Source of the DNA: CAVXDY01 sp963721335
GTDB taxonomy: Bacteria; Actinomycetota; Thermoleophilia; Miltoncostaeales; Miltoncostaeaceae
Reading direction: 5' to 3'
DNA: 64,000 nucleotides
Assembly (NCBI GenBank): GCA_963721335.1
Contig: CAVRIV010000008.1
Coordinates: 806,001-870,000, forward strand
The notes under the pieces were generated by a model. That model ran no database searches. It was not told where the DNA came from and saw nothing but the letters and a program-made list of their open reading frames with translations. The position numbers and the translations under genes are program-made. Positions 1 through 8,100 of this stretch are shown piece after piece. Every line of letters starts with the position of its first letter. Position 1 is the first letter of the stretch.

Positions 1-60
1 GCGCACGAGCGCGAGGAGGCCGGCGAGCACTTCGGCAAGCTGGTGCTCTCGATCGCCTGA
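1..60 (+). CDS. C-terminal end of a probable MDR-family dehydrogenase (partial)
   Basis: The window opens inside a reading frame that stops at TGA 58-60. The last 19 residues include EAGEHFGKLVLSI, which resembles the final beta strand of zinc-type alcohol dehydrogenases and NADPH:quinone oxidoreductases (usual form H-x-GK-V-L-x). Nineteen residues cannot prove the family. The TGA shares one base with the ATG of the next gene, so the two are probably translated from one mRNA. Confidence 0.5.
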   Translation, partial: AHEREEAGEHFGKLVLSIA

Positions 61-794
61 TGGGCTCCGGGCCCGCCGCCCGGGCGCTCGCGGCCGCGCG
101 GCGGGAGATCGGGCGGCGGGCCGGCGCCGGCTCCCACGATCCGACGATGGCCATCGACCGCCTGGCCGCCGCGGTCGAGGACGACCCCGAGGCGCGCCGC
201 GAGCTGGACGAGGCGGCCTCGGCCCGCCGCCGGGTCGACCGCGCCGAGGGCTGGTGGGAGGTGCCCGGCCCACGGGCCGCCCGCGAGGCGCGGCGGGCGG
301 AGGCGCATCACGCCATCGACGAGTTGATCCTGACGGGCGAGCTGCTCCCCGACGGACCCGGACGCGTGCGATTGCCGGGGTTCGGGGCGACCACCTGGCG
401 CGCGCTCGCGCTCCTGCGCGCCGGCGCGCGCGGCGCCGAGGAGCGCTGGGCCGCAGCCGTCGTCGCGGAGCCGCTGGCCGACCTCGGCGACGCCGCCCCT
501 CCCGTGCCGCGCAGCGGGAGCCCCGGTCCCCGGCTCGTGTCCGCGGCCCAGACGCTCCACGCCTGGGAGGCCCGCCGCCAGGACGTCCGCAACGCCCTCA
601 TCGCCGCGGAGGCCGCCCTCGCCACGACCCTGGAGGGCAGGCACGCCCAGAGCGCGCGGCTGCTGCGCGACGACCTCCAGGAGCTGGAGGAGGCCCTCGC
701 CGCCGCCGACTCCCGCATCGCGGACGCGTGGGAGGCCGGCCTGCGCGAGGCCGGGCGGGGGGAGGCCCCGGAGCAGGGCGGGGGCGCCGAGTAG
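60..794 (+). CDS. Hypothetical protein with C-terminal coiled coil
   Basis: I do not recognise this 244-residue protein. It is Ala/Arg/Glu-rich with no signal peptide or membrane segment. The middle (about residues 60-150) could be a small alpha/beta domain with a 'WWEVPGP' segment; residues about 165-230 have long heptad-like runs of Ala, Leu, Glu and Arg (for example 'RLLRDDLQELEEAL') typical of a coiled coil. The ATG overlaps the stop of the preceding dehydrogenase by one base, indicating coupling. Its TAG stop (792-794) is also the first half of the -10 element of the next gene. Reading frame quality is good because competing frames on both strands give low-complexity Arg/Pro shadows. Confidence 0.6.
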   Translation: MGSGPAARALAAARREIGRRAGAGSHDPTMAIDRLAAAVEDDPEARRELDEAASARRRVDRAEGWWEVPGPRAAREARRAEAHHAIDELILTGELLPDGPGRVRLPGFGATTWRALALLRAGARGAEERWAAAVVAEPLADLGDAAPPVPRSGSPGPRLVSAAQTLHAWEARRQDVRNALIAAEAALATTLEGRHAQSARLLRDDLQELEEALAAADSRIADAWEAGLREAGRGEAPEQGGGAE

Positions 795-797
795 GGT
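792..797 (+). promoter_or_regulatory. Leaderless -10 element (TAGGGT) for the M42 peptidase
   Basis: TAGGGT ends 8 bases before GTG 806 and there is no SD sequence in between, only a C run. The same spacing recurs before many genes here, so transcription likely starts at or within a base or two of the start codon. No convincing -35. Confidence 0.5.
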
Positions 798-805
798 GCC
801 CCCCC

Positions 806-1837
806 GTGAACCTCCCCCTGCTCACGGCCCTCGCCGAGACGCCCGGGCCCTCCGGCCGGGAGGAGCGCATCCGCGCGATCGTGGAGCCCGAGCTGCGCGC
901 CCTGTGCGACCGCGTGGAGGCCGACCCCCTCGGCGGCGTCGCCGGCATCCGCGAGGGCAGCGGCACCCGCCTGATGCTCGCGGCCCACATGGACGAGATC
1001 GGGCTGATGGTCACCCACGTGGACGACCGCGGCTACCTCCGGGTGATCCCGCTGGGCGGATGGGACGCACGCACGCTGGTGGGACAGCGCGTGCGGGTGC
1101 TCGGGCGGGAGGACCTGGAGGGCGTCGTCGGCACCACGCCGGTCCACCTGCTCGACCAGGAGCAGCGCTCGAAGGCCCCCAAGCTCGAGGACCTCGCGGT
1201 CGACGTGGGGCTGCCGCTCGATCGGGTGCGCGAGCTGGTGCGACCGGGCGACGTCATCGCTCGGACGCGGACCCTGCGTCCGCTGGGAGATCTCCTGACC
1301 GGCAAGAGCATCGACGACCGCGCGGGCGTCTTCGTGATGCTCGAGGCCCTTCGGGCCGCGGGGCCCACGGCCGCGCAGGTCACCGCCTGGGCCACCGTGC
1401 AGGAGGAGGTGGGCCTGCGCGGCGCGCGCGTGGCCGCGGCGCGGGCGCGTCCCCAGGTGGCCCTCGCCATCGACACCTGCCCGGCCGACGACGGCCCGGG
1501 CACGCCGGCCTCGGGGCCGACCACCCGCCTGGGCCTGGGGACCGCCATCCGGGTGATGGACGCGAGCGCCATCGGCTCCCCGGCCCTGGTCGATCTGCTC
1601 GTCCGGATCGCCACCGAGCGGGAGATCCCCCACCAGCTCCACGTGGCCAACCGCGGCGGCACGGACACCCAGAGCATCCAGTTGGCGGGCGAGGGGGCCA
1701 TCGCGGGCTGCGTCTCGATCCCCACGCGCTACGGGCACTCGAGCGTGGAGGCCTGCCACCCGGCCGACGTCGAGGCGTCGATCCGCCTGGTCGCGGGCCT
1801 GATCGAGCGGGTCGGGGATCTGGCCGTGCCGGGCTGA
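806..1837 (+). CDS. M42 family metallopeptidase (glutamyl aminopeptidase/endoglucanase-M type)
   Basis: A 343-residue cytoplasmic aminopeptidase of the M42 family, which form dodecameric shells that trim small peptides with two metal ions. The five expected ligands or catalytic residues are visible: His in 'AAHMDEIG' (about residue 61), Asp in 'SIDDRAG', the catalytic Glu pair in 'QEEVGLRGA', Asp in 'AIDTCPADD' and His in 'RYGHSS'. Length fits the family (about 340-360). The reading frame is open much further upstream (from 254), but homology starts at 'NLPLLTALAETPGPSG', so GTG 806, placed 8 bases after TAGGGT, is the start. Gene lies between a coiled-coil hypothetical and an acyl-CoA ligase, all on +. 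Confidence 0.9.
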   Translation: MNLPLLTALAETPGPSGREERIRAIVEPELRALCDRVEADPLGGVAGIREGSGTRLMLAAHMDEIGLMVTHVDDRGYLRVIPLGGWDARTLVGQRVRVLGREDLEGVVGTTPVHLLDQEQRSKAPKLEDLAVDVGLPLDRVRELVRPGDVIARTRTLRPLGDLLTGKSIDDRAGVFVMLEALRAAGPTAAQVTAWATVQEEVGLRGARVAAARARPQVALAIDTCPADDGPGTPASGPTTRLGLGTAIRVMDASAIGSPALVDLLVRIATEREIPHQLHVANRGGTDTQSIQLAGEGAIAGCVSIPTRYGHSSVEACHPADVEASIRLVAGLIERVGDLAVPG

Positions 1838-1843
1838 GCGCAC

Positions 1844-1849
1844 TACTCT
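1844..1849 (+). promoter_or_regulatory. Leaderless -10 element (TACTCT) for the acyl-CoA ligase
   Basis: TACTCT lies 7 bases before ATG 1857 in the 19-base gap after the peptidase stop. No SD is present. Pattern matches the other leaderless starts in the window. Confidence 0.5.
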
Positions 1850-1856
1850 GGCGCTC

Positions 1857-3401
1857 ATGAGGGTCCCCCTGACCCTGATCGACTTCCTCGATCGGGCGGA
1901 GCTCTTCGACCAGCGGACGCTGCTGGTTGACGAGCCCGAGAGGCCCGCGTCGCTGGGCAGGGTGAGCGCGGCGGACCTCGTGCGCCGCGCGCGGGGGATG
2001 GCCCGCGAGCTCGACCGCCTCGGCGTGGGCCACGGCGCGCGGGTGGCCATCGTGAGCCCCAACTCGGCGCGCTTCGTGATCGCGCTGTTCGGCGTCTCGG
2101 CCTTCGGCCGGGTGCTGGTGCCCGTCAACTTCCGCCTGAACGCCGGCGACGTCCGCTACATCGTCGAGCACTCCGGCGCCGAGGTCCTGCTGGTTGACCC
2201 GGAGCTCGACGAGGCCCTGAGGGACGTCGCCGCCCCCCATCGGATCGTGCTCGACGGCGAGCAGGACGCCGAGCTGATGGGAGGCTCCGACGAGCCGCCG
2301 GTGCCCTGGCAGCCCGACGAGGACGCGACCGCGTCGATCAACTACACCAGCGGCACCACCGCCCGGCCCAAGGGCGTCCAGCTCACACACCGCACGCTCT
2401 GGCTCCACGCCGCCAGCATCGGGTGGCACCTGGGCGTGGGGATCCGCGACGTCTACCTCCAGGCTCTGCCCCTCTTCCACTGCAACGGCTGGGGCATCCC
2501 CTACGGCCTCGCCGCGATGGGCGGGCGGCAGGTGATCCTGCGGCGGGTGGACGGCCCCGAGATCCTGCGCCGGGTGGCGGACGAGGGCGTCACCCTCACC
2601 GCCGGCGCGCCGGCGGTGCTGGAGGCGGTGCTCGCCGCCGCCCCGTCATGGCGCGAGCGCGGTGAGCCGGTGCCCGGGCACGGACGCACGCGGGTGCTCG
2701 CGGGCGGCGCGGCGCCGCCGACCTCCACGATCCGCCGCGTCGAGGAGGAGCTGGGCTGGGAGTTCATGCACGGCTACGGCCTCACCGAGGCCGCCCCGCT
2801 CCTCACCATCACCCGGGCGCCGGCCGAGTGGGACGACCTGGAGGCCGGCGATCGCGCCGCCCTCCTGGCCCGCCAGGGCATGGCCGCGGTGGGGGTGCGC
2901 CTGCGCGTGGACGGGAAGGGCGAGGTCCTCGCCCGCTCCAACCACGTTCTGGAGTCCTATTGGGACGACCCCGACGCCAGCGCCGCCGCGCTCGCGGGTG
3001 GATGGCTCCGCACCGGCGACGGGGGCGTGCTGGACGACGACCAGCACCTGACCATCACCGACCGCAAGAAGGACGTGATCGTCACCGGCGCGGAGAACGT
3101 CTCCTCGATCGAGGTCGAGGACTGCCTCCACGGCCACCCCGACGTCGTCGACGTCGCCGTGATCGGCATCCCCCACGAGCGGTGGGGCGAGACCGTGCTC
3201 GCGCTGGTCGTGAGGCGCGACGGGAGCGAGGTCGAGGCATCGGACCTGATCGGCTTCGCGCGCGAGCGGATGGCCGGCTTCAAGTGCCCCACGGCGGTGG
3301 AGTTCCGCGATGCCCTGCCCCGCACGGCCACGGGCAAGATCCAGAAGTTCAAGCTCCGCGCGCCCTACTGGACCGAGCAGGCTCCGCTGGGCCAGCGGTG
3401 A
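1857..3401 (+). CDS. AMP-dependent acyl-CoA synthetase (class I adenylate-forming)
   Basis: A 514-residue acyl-activating enzyme that would join a carboxylic (fatty) acid to CoA through an acyl-adenylate. Seen: A3 P-loop 'YTSGTTARPKG' (about residue 162-172), 'GYGLTEAAP' (A5), 'GWLRTGDGG' (A7), 'DRKKDVIVTGAENVSSIEVE' hinge region (A8) and the catalytic C-terminal Lys in 'PRTATGKIQKFKLR' (A10). Full length for medium/long-chain acyl-CoA ligases. Substrate cannot be read from sequence. The stop overlaps the next gene's GTG (GTGA), so a GNAT acetyltransferase is translationally coupled to it. Confidence 0.9.
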   Translation: MRVPLTLIDFLDRAELFDQRTLLVDEPERPASLGRVSAADLVRRARGMARELDRLGVGHGARVAIVSPNSARFVIALFGVSAFGRVLVPVNFRLNAGDVRYIVEHSGAEVLLVDPELDEALRDVAAPHRIVLDGEQDAELMGGSDEPPVPWQPDEDATASINYTSGTTARPKGVQLTHRTLWLHAASIGWHLGVGIRDVYLQALPLFHCNGWGIPYGLAAMGGRQVILRRVDGPEILRRVADEGVTLTAGAPAVLEAVLAAAPSWRERGEPVPGHGRTRVLAGGAAPPTSTIRRVEEELGWEFMHGYGLTEAAPLLTITRAPAEWDDLEAGDRAALLARQGMAAVGVRLRVDGKGEVLARSNHVLESYWDDPDASAAALAGGWLRTGDGGVLDDDQHLTITDRKKDVIVTGAENVSSIEVEDCLHGHPDVVDVAVIGIPHERWGETVLALVVRRDGSEVEASDLIGFARERMAGFKCPTAVEFRDALPRTATGKIQKFKLRAPYWTEQAPLGQR

Positions 3402-4096
3402 GCGACACGGCGGAGCAGACGGACCCGGCGGCGGTCGCACGCGTCCGCGCCAAGGTCCAGGAGGCCGGGCCCGGATACACCGGCTTCCTCCTGCTCCAGC
3501 AGCTGCTGCCGGACTCCGTCCAGATCCACCCGCTGGTGCTCACCGGGCGACGGGTGACGCACGGCGCGCCGGCCGACCTGCGGGGGATCCGGTGGGGGAC
3601 GCGGGCCGACCTCGCGAGGCTCCCGGTCCCCCCCGATCTCCGCGACCCGCTCGCGGCGCGACTGGATGCCGGTGAGCGGTTCTGCGTGCTCGAGGACGGC
3701 GATCGCGTGCTGGCCTTCGCCTGGTACCGCCCCGGTCCGTACGTGCACGAGGAGTTCGGCCTCCGCATCCAGCTGAGCCCCCGCCAGGTGTGGGGGTCCG
3801 ACGCGTTCGTGCCGCGCGAGGGACGGGGCCGCGGCCTGGGCTCGCGCCTGCTCAGCGCCGTGCCCTCCCTCCTGGCGGAGGAGGAGGACCACGACCTCGT
3901 CCTCGCGATCATCGACCGTCCCAACCGCAACATGGCCCGTCTGCAGCGGGCCACGGGAGCCGTGCACGTGGCCGACCTGGTCGTCTTCTGCGTCGGTCGC
4001 GTCATCCTGCTGCGCGAGCGCCGCGGCGGACGGGCGCGCTGGCACCTGGGGCGCGGCGGGATCCCCCTGTCCGTCCGCGCGGCCCCCGCCGCCTAG
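3398..4096 (+). CDS. GNAT-family N-acetyltransferase
   Basis: 232 residues. The central part has GNAT features: a strand 'FCVLEDGDRVLAFAWYR', then the acetyl-CoA pyrophosphate loop 'REGRGRGLGSRLL' (Q/RxxGxG/A type), then 'DRPNRNMARLQRATGA', where an Asn pair precedes a helix as in motif B. Acceptor substrate unknown. The open frame continues upstream in the shadow of the ligase, but GTG 3398 overlaps the ligase TGA (GTGA) and is the coupled start. Its stop TAG 4094-4096 interlocks with the stop of the convergent rhomboid gene in one CTAG. Confidence 0.75.
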   Translation: MSDTAEQTDPAAVARVRAKVQEAGPGYTGFLLLQQLLPDSVQIHPLVLTGRRVTHGAPADLRGIRWGTRADLARLPVPPDLRDPLAARLDAGERFCVLEDGDRVLAFAWYRPGPYVHEEFGLRIQLSPRQVWGSDAFVPREGRGRGLGSRLLSAVPSLLAEEEDHDLVLAIIDRPNRNMARLQRATGAVHVADLVVFCVGRVILLRERRGGRARWHLGRGGIPLSVRAAPAA

Positions 4097-4956
4097 ACGA
4101 TCAGCAGGCTGGCCACGACGGCCGCGGCCATCAGGCTGACCACCGCCCCCCAACCGGGCACGCCCAGCTTCCCGTAGGCGAGGTGGCCCCTGCCGAAGCC
4201 CGACAGCACGTAGCCCGCCGCCGCTCCGCCCAGGATGCCCCCGATGTGCCCGCCGATGGAGATCCCGGGGATGGCGAACGTGATCACCAGGTTCAGGAGC
4301 AGGAGGACGCCGACGGAGGACCCCAGCAGGGCCACCCCCCGCTGCCGCTCCAGCAGGTAGAGGGCCGCCATCAGGCCGAAGACGCCGCCCGAGGCCCCCA
4401 CCGTGAGCGCGTCGGGGTCCAGCAGCAGCGCTCCGGCCGCGCCCCACAGGATCGCCGAGAAGTAGACGGCCAGCAGGCGCCAGGGGCCGGCGTAGCGCTC
4501 GAAGGCGCCGCCCAGGATCCAGAGCAGGTACATGTTGAAGCCGAGGTGGATCAGGTTGGCGTGGAGGAAGCCGCCGGTGACGAGGCGCCACCACTCGCCG
4601 TCGGCGATCGGCGGCCCCACGATGGCCCCGTCCTGCACCAGATCGGACCCGCCCAGCCCGCCGAACCCCACCCCCTGGGCCATCTCGCCGATGAACACCA
4701 GCACGTTGATCGCCACCAGGACGCCGGTCGCGATCGGGGCCTGCGACGCGGCGCGCATCCGGCGGGCCGGCGTGACCACCCGCGTGCGGCCGCCCCGCCC
4801 GGAGCACTCCGGGCAGCGCACCCCGACCGCCGCCTGCGTCATGCAGGAGGTGCAGATGGGCCGCTCGCAATTGGAGCACGAGAGCAGCGTCTCCCGGTCG
4901 GGATGCCGGTAGCAGTGGAGCACCTCGGGGGCGCTGGTCTCTCCGGAGCCCGCCAT
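4093..4956 (-). CDS. Rhomboid family intramembrane serine protease with N-terminal zinc-binding segment
   Basis: About 287 residues. An N-terminal Cys/His module ('CYRHPDRETLLSCSNC', 'ICTSCM', 'VRCPEC') resembles a B-box or zinc-ribbon. Then six or so membrane segments with the rhomboid signatures: 'NMYLLWILG' (TM2), the nucleophile loop 'GASGGVFGL' (GxSG serine) and the catalytic His in 'GGHIGG'. Such proteins cleave single-span membrane substrates inside the bilayer. The frame is open to 4998, but ATG 4956 sits 8 bases after a TACCAT -10 and precedes the zinc module, so it is preferred. The stop overlaps the GNAT stop. Confidence 0.9.
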   Translation of the reverse strand: MAGSGETSAPEVLHCYRHPDRETLLSCSNCERPICTSCMTQAAVGVRCPECSGRGGRTRVVTPARRMRAASQAPIATGVLVAINVLVFIGEMAQGVGFGGLGGSDLVQDGAIVGPPIADGEWWRLVTGGFLHANLIHLGFNMYLLWILGGAFERYAGPWRLLAVYFSAILWGAAGALLLDPDALTVGASGGVFGLMAALYLLERQRGVALLGSSVGVLLLLNLVITFAIPGISIGGHIGGILGGAAAGYVLSGFGRGHLAYGKLGVPGWGAVVSLMAAAVVASLLIV

Positions 4957-4964
4957 CTGTGACG

Positions 4965-4970
4965 ATGGTA
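4965..4970 (-). promoter_or_regulatory. Leaderless -10 element (TACCAT) for the rhomboid gene
   Basis: On the minus strand TACCAT ends 8 bases before ATG 4956, without an SD. Supports the shorter start of the protease. Confidence 0.4.
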
Positions 4971-5005
4971 GCGCCTGGCTCCCTGGGGGCCCGCCCAACG
5001 GGCCA

Positions 5006-5034
5006 TTGACGGCCTCACCGTCGAGGGCTTATAT
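5006..5034 (+). promoter_or_regulatory. Sigma-70-type promoter of gltB (TTGACG - 17 bp - TTATAT)
   Basis: TTGACG at 5006-5011 and TTATAT at 5029-5034 are exactly 17 bases apart, the best canonical promoter in the window. Predicted start near 5041 gives a leader of roughly 60 bases with GC-rich hairpin potential and a GAGAGG SD before ATG 5104, unlike the leaderless neighbours. Confidence 0.6.
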
Positions 5035-5103
5035 GGGCGTTCGCGTCGGCCCTCGCGGGCCGGCGTTGGCTTGTCCGCCGGACCCCGACCGAGAGGCCCG
5101 TGC

Positions 5104-8100
5104 ATGACCGTTCCGCCCCCGTTCGCCACGATGCCGCCGAGCGGCCTCCCGGACCTGATCGAGCACGACGCGTGCGCGCTCGCCGGCTTCGCCACCCGCG
5201 ACGGCCGAGCCAGCCGCACGATGCTGGAGCATGCCCTGAACTCGCTCCAGATGATGGTCCACCGCTCGGGGAGCGTCGATGGCGAGGGCGACGGGAGCGG
5301 CCTGATGGTCGACCTGCCCCGGCCGACATGGCGACGGCGGCTGGAGCGCGAGGGCGTGGGCGCGGAGGCGGCCGACGACCCGAGCTTCACGGTGGCGCAC
5401 ATCTTCTTCGACAGCACCGAGGGGGCCTCCGCCCAGGTGCCGCGGATCGAGGAGATCGTCGGGGCGCACGGATTCGAGGTGCTGTGGAGCGGCGAGGGCA
5501 CCGTCGACCGCAGCGCCCTCGGCCCGCGCGCCGCCGAGACGCCGCCCGTCTTCTGGCAGATCGCCTGCCGCGCGCAGGAGGCCGGCCCCGCCGCGGCCAC
5601 CGCCTGCTACCGCGCCATGGTGCAGATGGAGCGCGAGCTCGACTGCCACGTCGCCTCGTTCTCGGGGAACGACGCCGTCTACAAGGTGCAGGGCCAGCCG
5701 GAGGTCATCCCGCGCTTCTACCCGGAGATGCAGGAGCCCGACTTCGCCTCCGCTCGGATCATCGCGCACAACCGCTACTCCACGAACACCTACCCCACCT
5801 TCAGCCGGGTCCAGCCGTTCTCCATCCTGGGGCACAACGGCGAGATCAACACCATCGCCCAGCTCCGGGAGCAGAGCGAGCAGCTCGGCCTGCCGATCAC
5901 CCACAACGGCTCGGACAGCCAGGACCTCAACCGGCTGCTCGAGGGCCTCATCTTCGAGAAGGGCCTGTCGCTGCTCGAGGCGGTGGAGTTCGCGCTGCCG
6001 CCGATCCTGGGCGAGGTGCACCGCCTGCCCGCCAAGCTGCAGGACCTCTACGTGCACTACCGCGAGGCGCTCGGCCCCTACGCCCAGGGGCCCGTGGCCC
6101 TCGCCTGCCGGGCGCAGGACGAGATGGTCTTCGCGGTGGACGCGATGGGCCTGCGGCCGCTGTGGTGGATCGAGACCGAGGACATGTACGTGGTCTCGTC
6201 CGAGCCGGGCATCGTGCCCGTGGCCAAGCTCACCCGCGACCCCGCGCCGCTGGCCCCGGGCGAGAAGGTGGCGCTGATCACGGGCGAGGACGGCGTGCCC
6301 CAGGTGCTGGACTACTGGGACGTGCAGCGCGAGGTGTACCGGCGCGCCAAGAGCCGCGGTGCCCTGCCCCGCGCCGAGACGCGCGCCCGCCTGGCCGGCG
6401 GGCTCGAGCCCGTGGCGGTGGAGGAGTACTCGGACGACGACGAGCTGGAGGGGCCCGAGCTGGAGCTCGAGACCCTGTTGGCCTCGGCCGGCTGGATCGA
6501 GAGCGACAAGCAGCAACTGCAGTTCCACGCCGACCGCGGCGCCGAGCCCATCGGCTCGCTCGGCTGGGACGGCCCCCTGGGCCCGTTCACGCCGGTGGCG
6601 ATGCCGCTCTCCGACTACCTGCAGGAGACGGTGGCGGTGGTCACCAACCCGGCCATCGACCGCGAGCGCGAGGTGGAGCACTTCTCCACCCGCGTCGTGC
6701 TCGGCCGCCGCCCTCCCATCGAGGGCGTGGAGCCGGAGCCGCCCCAGCGCTGCGAGCTGCGGATGCCGATCATCCTGGGTGGGATGCGGCCCGGCGCGTA
6801 CAGCGTGTCGCTGCCCGACCTGCGCCGCATCGCGGTGGGCCAGGGCGTGGCCTGCATGGAGGACGTGCTGGCCGGGTGGGACTGGCGCGCGGTGCGCCTG
6901 CCCCTGTCGTTCCACCGCGACCTGAGCGTCGCCGTCCACCTCGCCCAGCTCGCCGAGGCCGCCCGGGCCGCCGTGCGCGGCGGCGCGGAGCTGATCGTGC
7001 TGCACGACCAGGCCGCAGGCCCCGACGACCGGGTCTGCGACCCGCACCTGGCCATCGCGGCGGTCGACAAGGCGCTGCGCGAGACGTTCAAGGAGGACGG
7101 CTCGTCGGTGCGGCGCGACGCGAGCCTCGTGCTCCAGGCCGCCGGCATCCGCAACGTGCACGACGTGATGGTCGCCCTCGGCTTCGGCGCGCAGGCGCTG
7201 TGCCCGTACGCGATGCTCGAGAAGGCGATGGACGGCTCGCCCGAGCCCATCAAGGCCGCCGCGAACGTGCTGGAGGGCCTGCAGAAGGGCATGGAGAAGG
7301 TGCTCTCGACGCTCGGGATCCACGAGCTGCGCGGCTACGGACGCCTGGTGTCGGCCATCGGGGTCAGCCCCGAGGTGCTCGACATCCTCGCCATCCCGGG
7401 CTTCTGCGCCTCGGAGGGGCGCGGGCTGGGCCTGGACGACCTCGACCGGCTGGCCGAGCAGGGCCGTGAGATCCGCGCCGGCGAGGAGAGCCCCTCCAAG
7501 GTGAAGCTGCCGCGCATGTACCCCAAGGTCTGGAAGGCGCTCGCGCGCGTCGCCAACTCCGAGCGCGGATACGAGGAGTTCGCCGAGACGCTCGACGCGC
7601 TCGAGACCGAGCAGCCGGTGGCCCTGCGCCACGCCGTGCATCCCCAGCTCGCGCCCGACGGCCAGCGCGTCCCCGCCGAGCAGGTCAGCTCCCGCGTGGG
7701 CGAGCACAGCCTGCCCTTCCTCATCAGCTCGATGAGCTTCGGCAGCCAGGGTGAGATCGCCTTCCGCGCCTACGCGGAGGCCGCCATGCAGGCGGACATG
7801 CTCTGCATGAACGGCGAGGGCGGCGAGATCCACGACATGTACGGGCGCTACCCCAAGCACCGCGGCCAGCAGATCGCGAGCGGCCGCTTCGGCGTCTCGT
7901 CACTGCTCCTGAACTCCTCCGAGTGGATCGAGATCAAGATCGGCCAGGGCGCCAAGCCGGGCGAGGGCGGCCATCTGCCGGGCTCGAAGGTGACCCAGGC
8001 GATCGCCAAGGCCCGAAACGCCCAGGTGGGCAGCGACCTCATCAGCCCGTCCAACAACCACGACCTCTACTCGATCGAGGACCTCGCCCAGCTCATCGAC

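Noticed and set aside
5029..7860. 943-codon minus-strand open frame opposite gltB
   Set aside because: Composition is His/Leu/Arg/Gly-rich repeats of antisense third-position GC; no domain, and gltB on the other strand is certain.
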